From: Paractinoplanes atraurantiacus
GTDB taxonomy: Bacteria; Actinomycetota; Actinomycetes; Mycobacteriales; Micromonosporaceae
Assembly (NCBI RefSeq): GCF_900215205.1
Contig: NZ_OBDY01000008.1
Coordinates: 62,001-126,000 of the forward strand
Direction of reading: 5' to 3'
Length of the DNA stretch: 64,000 nt
Part shown: piece after piece, positions 60,659 to 64,000 of the stretch
Numbering within the stretch: the stretch's first letter is position 1
Layout of the letters: each line of letters begins with the position of its first letter
Program-made: the position numbers and the translations under genes
Notes under the pieces: model-generated
Seen by the model: only the letters and a program-made list of their open reading frames with translations
Database searches by the model: none
What the model was told of the DNA's origin: nothing

Positions 60659-62059
60659 ATGGACGGACAGAACGCCTCGACGCTCCAGGTCGAGTCGCAC
60701 ACCATCGAGCACATTCCGGTCACCGAGCGCCACGGCACCGCGCGCAGCCTGTTCACCATCTGGTTCGGCGCCAACATCATGCTCCTCACGGTGGCCACCG
60801 GCGCGGTCGCGACCGCCGTCTACGGCCTGCCGATCTGGGCCGCCGTCGTCGCCCTGGCGATCGGCAACCTGGTCGGCGGCGTGGTCATGGCGCTGCACGC
60901 GGCGCAGGGCCCGCAGATGGGCGTGCCGCAGATGTTGCAGACCCGGGCCCAGTTCGGCTCGTTCGGCAGCCTGCTCGTGGTCATCATCGTGATCGCTATG
61001 TACGTCGGCTTCTTCGCCTCGAACATGGTGCTCGGCGGCCAGGCCCTGGCCAGCGTCACCGGCCTGCCCGAGACGCCGTCGATCGTGCTCATGGGCGCCA
61101 TCAGCGTCCTCGGCCCGCTGCTCGGCTACCGCTTCCTGCACATGCTGGGCGGCCTGATGAGCGTGGTCGCGGGCGGTGCGCTGGTCATCGCGTTCATCTG
61201 GGCGCTCGGCGTCAACGGCCTGCCCAGCGGTGTCGCGTCCAGCGGCTCGTTCAGCTGGATGGGCTTCTTCGGCGTGCTGTCGCTGGCCGCGCTCTGGCAG
61301 ATCGCGTACGCCCCGTACGTCTCGGACTACAGCCGCTACATGCCCCGCGACACCGGCGTCCGGCCCGCCTTCTGGGCCACCTGGTCCGGCGCGGTCTTCG
61401 GCTCGCTGCTCACCATGATCCTGGGCGTCTTCGTCGGCGCGGCGTTCCCGGAAGAGGACTCCGTGACCGGCCTCGGACACCTCACCTCGGGCGTCGGCGC
61501 GCTGGTGGTGGCCGTCTTCGGACTCTGCATCGCGGTCAGCAACGGCATGAACCTCTACTGCGGCGCGCTCTCCTCGATCACGGTCGGGCAGACGGTCTTC
61601 CCGCGCTGGAAGCCGGGCGCCTCGGCCCGCACGATCATCTCGATCGCGCTGTTCGCGGTGGCGATGGTGATGGCGCTGGCCGGCAAGGACAACTTCCTGG
61701 TCAACTTCACCAACTTCATGCTGCTGCTGATGTGCGTGCTGGTGCCGTGGACCGCGGTCAACCTGGTCGACTACTACTACCTCAAGCACGGCAAGTACGA
61801 CATCAAGTCGCTGTTCGAGCGCGACGGCGGCGTCTACGGCCGGTTCAACACGGTCGCCATCGCCTGCTACGTGCTCGGCATCCTCGTCCAGATCCCGTTC
61901 CTGAGCACGACGATCTACACCGGGCCGATCGCCTCCCGCCTCGGCGGCGTCGACATCTCGTGGATCGTCGGCCTGGCCGTGATCTGCCCGCTCTACTACG
62001 TGCTGATGAAGCGCACCAGCACCAGCGCCGCTTCCGCGGTGGCCGTACAGGAGGCCTGA
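60659..62059 (+). CDS. NCS1-family permease
   Basis: A 466-residue transporter with about twelve helices. NCS1 signatures include TIWFGANIMLLTVATGAV, GPQMGVPQMLQTRAQFGSFG and YAPYVSDYSRYMP. The family imports nucleobases, hydantoins, allantoin or related compounds. CAGGAGA precedes the ATG at 60659. It starts the permease/dehydrogenase/oxidase operon. Confidence 0.92.
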   Translation: MDGQNASTLQVESHTIEHIPVTERHGTARSLFTIWFGANIMLLTVATGAVATAVYGLPIWAAVVALAIGNLVGGVVMALHAAQGPQMGVPQMLQTRAQFGSFGSLLVVIIVIAMYVGFFASNMVLGGQALASVTGLPETPSIVLMGAISVLGPLLGYRFLHMLGGLMSVVAGGALVIAFIWALGVNGLPSGVASSGSFSWMGFFGVLSLAALWQIAYAPYVSDYSRYMPRDTGVRPAFWATWSGAVFGSLLTMILGVFVGAAFPEEDSVTGLGHLTSGVGALVVAVFGLCIAVSNGMNLYCGALSSITVGQTVFPRWKPGASARTIISIALFAVAMVMALAGKDNFLVNFTNFMLLLMCVLVPWTAVNLVDYYYLKHGKYDIKSLFERDGGVYGRFNTVAIACYVLGILVQIPFLSTTIYTGPIASRLGGVDISWIVGLAVICPLYYVLMKRTSTSAASAVAVQEA

Positions 62060-62064
62060 TTTCC

Positions 62065-63534
62065 ATGACTGACTGGCACGCTCTCGCCCGTACCGTCGAA
62101 CCTCGCTCCGATGCCTTCATCGACGGCAAGGCGGTGCCGGCGGCCGACGGGCGCCGGATCCCCTCGATCAACCCGGCCACCGGTGCGGTGCTGGCCTCGG
62201 TGGCCGCGTGCGGCGAAGAGGACGTGGATCGGGCCGTGGCGGCGGCGCGGCGTGCGTTCCCTGGGTGGGCGGCCACTTCTCCCGGCGAGCGGAAGACGGT
62301 CCTGTTGCGGCTGGCCGAGCTGATCCGGGAGAACGCGGACGAGTTGGCCCTGCTGGACAGCCTCGACGCGGGCAAGCTGATCAGCGACACCTCGACGATC
62401 GACGTGCCCGGGTCGGCGGCGATTCTCCAGTGGTACGCCGAGACGATCGACAAGGCGTACGGGGAGATCGCGCCGACCGGGCGGGGCGACCTGGCCCTGG
62501 TGTCGCGGGAGCCACTGGGTGTGGTGGCGGCGGTGGTGCCCTGGAACTACCCGCTCGAGATGGCGATCTGGAAGGTGGCGCCGGCCCTGGCCGCGGGCAA
62601 CTCGGTGGTGCTGAAGCCGGCCGAGGAGTCGCCGCTGTCGGTGCTGCGTCTCGCCGAGCTCGCGATCGAGGCGGGGCTGCCGGAGGGTGTGCTCAACGTC
62701 GTGCCGGGGCTCGGGCCGGAGGCCGGCCGGGCGCTCGGGCTGCACCCGGACGTGGACGCGGTGACCTTCACCGGGTCGACGCCGGTGGGGAAGATGTTTC
62801 TTCAGTACGCCGGTCAGTCGAACATGAAGCAGGTCTGGCTCGAGTGCGGCGGCAAGAGCGCGAACGTGGTCTTCGCCGACGCTGTGGATTTGGACGCGGT
62901 GGCGGCCGGGGTCTGCTTCGGCATCTTCACCAACGCCGGGCAGGTGTGCTCGGCGAACTCGCGGTTGCTGGTTCAGCGTCCAGTGCTCGATCAACTCCTG
63001 TCTCTGGTGTCCGAAAAGGCCCGACAAATCAGACAGGGCGATCCGCTCTCCGAAACGACCACGATGGGGCCGCTGGTCAGCGACGCCCAGGCGGCGCGGG
63101 TTCTGTCGTACGTCGAGATCGGGCACGCGGAAGGACGGGCGACCCTGCCGGGTGGCCCCCGCGAAGAGGCGCCCACGAAGGCGTACGTCAATCCCTCGAT
63201 CTTCGAAGTCGGCCCGGAGAGCCGGCTCTGGAGGGAAGAGGTCTTCGGGCCGGTGCTCGCGGTCCAGGCCTTCGACAGCGAGGACGAGGCGGTGGCGATG
63301 GCCAACGACTCGATCTACGGGCTGGCCGCCTCGGTGTGGTCGGACAGCCTCTCGCGGGCCCACCGCGTCGCCGGGCGGCTGCGGGCGGGCACGGTCTCGG
63401 TGAACACGGTCGACGCGCTCGACGTCACGACGCCGTTCGGCGGCTTCGGGCAGAGCGGCTTCGGGCGTGACCTGTCGCTCCACGCGCTGGACAAGTTCAC
63501 GGCGCTCAAGACCACGTGGGTGAACTACCGATGA
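62065..63534 (+). CDS. Aldehyde dehydrogenase
   Basis: A 489-residue NAD(P)-dependent enzyme. Catalytic Cys295 in NAGQVCSANSRLL, Glu260 in VWLECGGKSANVVF, and the coenzyme region VVPWNYPLEMAIWKVAPALA. It would oxidise aldehydes produced by amine oxidation. It starts five bases after the permease stop and overlaps the GMC oxidase start. Confidence 0.95.
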   Translation: MTDWHALARTVEPRSDAFIDGKAVPAADGRRIPSINPATGAVLASVAACGEEDVDRAVAAARRAFPGWAATSPGERKTVLLRLAELIRENADELALLDSLDAGKLISDTSTIDVPGSAAILQWYAETIDKAYGEIAPTGRGDLALVSREPLGVVAAVVPWNYPLEMAIWKVAPALAAGNSVVLKPAEESPLSVLRLAELAIEAGLPEGVLNVVPGLGPEAGRALGLHPDVDAVTFTGSTPVGKMFLQYAGQSNMKQVWLECGGKSANVVFADAVDLDAVAAGVCFGIFTNAGQVCSANSRLLVQRPVLDQLLSLVSEKARQIRQGDPLSETTTMGPLVSDAQAARVLSYVEIGHAEGRATLPGGPREEAPTKAYVNPSIFEVGPESRLWREEVFGPVLAVQAFDSEDEAVAMANDSIYGLAASVWSDSLSRAHRVAGRLRAGTVSVNTVDALDVTTPFGGFGQSGFGRDLSLHALDKFTALKTTWVNYR

Positions 63535-64000
63535 GCGACTACCTGATCGTCGGCGGCGGCACGGCCGGGTCGCTGCTGGCCGCGCGGCTGTCCGAGGACC
63601 CGTCGGTCAGCGTCACGCTGCTCGAGTGGGGGCCGTCGGACCAGGACGAGCCGCGGGCCCGCTCGATCCGGCGCTGGGCCGAGATGCTCGAGGGCGTGTA
63701 CGACATGGACTACCGCAGCGTTCCGCAGGCGCGCGGCAACAGCGACATCCGGCAGGCCCGGATGCGGATCCTCGGCGGCTGCTCGACGGCCAACACGATG
63801 ATCACGTGGCGGCCGCTCGCCTCGGACCTGCGGGAGTGGGTCTCGCTGGGCGCGGCCGGGTGGGATCCGGCGGTGGTGCTGCCGTACTACGACAAGTTGC
63901 AGATCCCGATCTCGCCGGTGGCGCCGGCTGATCAGAACGCGTATGTGGCCGACGTTGTTGCCGCCGCCGCCAAGGCGCTGGATGTGCCGGTGCAGGAGCA
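63531..64000 (+). CDS. GMC oxidoreductase, truncated by window edge
   Basis: The first 156 residues show the FAD site DYLIVGGGTAGSLLAARLSE and the GMC signature RILGGCSTANTMITWR. Choline, alcohol or sugar oxidases belong here, and the rest lies outside the window. ATG at 63531 overlaps the aldehyde dehydrogenase stop (ATGA). Together with the dehydrogenase it suggests stepwise alcohol-aldehyde-acid oxidation. Confidence 0.9.
   Translation, partial: MSDYLIVGGGTAGSLLAARLSEDPSVSVTLLEWGPSDQDEPRARSIRRWAEMLEGVYDMDYRSVPQARGNSDIRQARMRILGGCSTANTMITWRPLASDLREWVSLGAAGWDPAVVLPYYDKLQIPISPVAPADQNAYVADVVAAAAKALDVPVQE

Overview
High-GC DNA (visibly about 70% G+C, strong G/C third positions, many GTG starts, 4-base stop/start overlaps) from an actinomycete. 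The gene repertoire (SigB/SigF-type sigma factor, NACHT and caspase-like proteins, Pls/PosA-type synthetase, CebR-like operator, actinobacterial TerC riboswitch) fits a soil filamentous actinomycete, most likely Micromonosporaceae (Actinoplanes-like); the family-level placement is inference.

Layout. 1-2.2 kb: a truncated PAS-GAF histidine kinase divergent from a SigB/F/G sigma factor, then a long 26-bp-arm hairpin element (2223-2301). 2.5-9.9 kb: small regulators and housekeeping enzymes: a 50-residue zinc-finger-like protein, an XRE/MmyB regulator divergent from an alcohol dehydrogenase/alcohol dehydrogenase/SDR/acetyltransferase operon, BioY and a membrane-bound molybdopterin oxidoreductase. 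10-15.8 kb: secreted amidohydrolase, aminoglycoside-phosphotransferase-like protein with a Pro-Thr-Ala repeat expansion, hydrolase plus TetR, DUF488, and a radical SAM enzyme with a non-standard cysteine spacing. 15.8-22.9 kb: a caspase-like protease, an unknown helical protein, NfeD plus flotillin, and a transmembrane NACHT NTPase, a set reminiscent of signalling or immunity modules. 23-29.1 kb: M1 metallopeptidase overlapping a Pls/PosA-type single-module peptide synthetase, with a phytanoyl-CoA dioxygenase upstream. 29.1-48 kb: secretome and polysaccharide section: CBM2-GH12 endoglucanase behind two LacI-type palindromes, acyltransferase, secreted proteins, GH2 beta-galactosidase, a 986-residue secreted PA14/propeller/DUF1080 protein, and an AA5 copper-radical oxidase with a ricin-type lectin tail. 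It also holds two pseudogenes (35.3-38.9 kb), a transposase relic (30.4 kb) and TerC behind a yybP-ykoY-type riboswitch. 48-49.5 kb: an orphan CdiA-type toxin C-terminus with a SitI3-like immunity protein. 49.5-64 kb: an amine/amide catabolic island. A seven-gene minus-strand operon (amidohydrolase, APC permease, copper amine oxidase, flavin monooxygenase, RidA, DUF1028, M20 amidohydrolase) diverges from TetR and LysR regulators, followed by NCS1 permease, aldehyde dehydrogenase and a truncated GMC oxidase.

How the parts work together: the island would import a nitrogenous compound, cleave amide bonds, oxidatively deaminate the amine and oxidise the aldehyde, with RidA clearing reactive imines. 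A repeated palindrome (GATGC-N3-GCATC and relatives) in both control regions suggests a common regulator. Three genes carry in-frame GC-rich tandem-repeat or low-complexity insertions rich in Ala/Pro/Ser/Thr, pointing to ongoing repeat expansion in this genome. No tRNA, rRNA or CRISPR array was seen.
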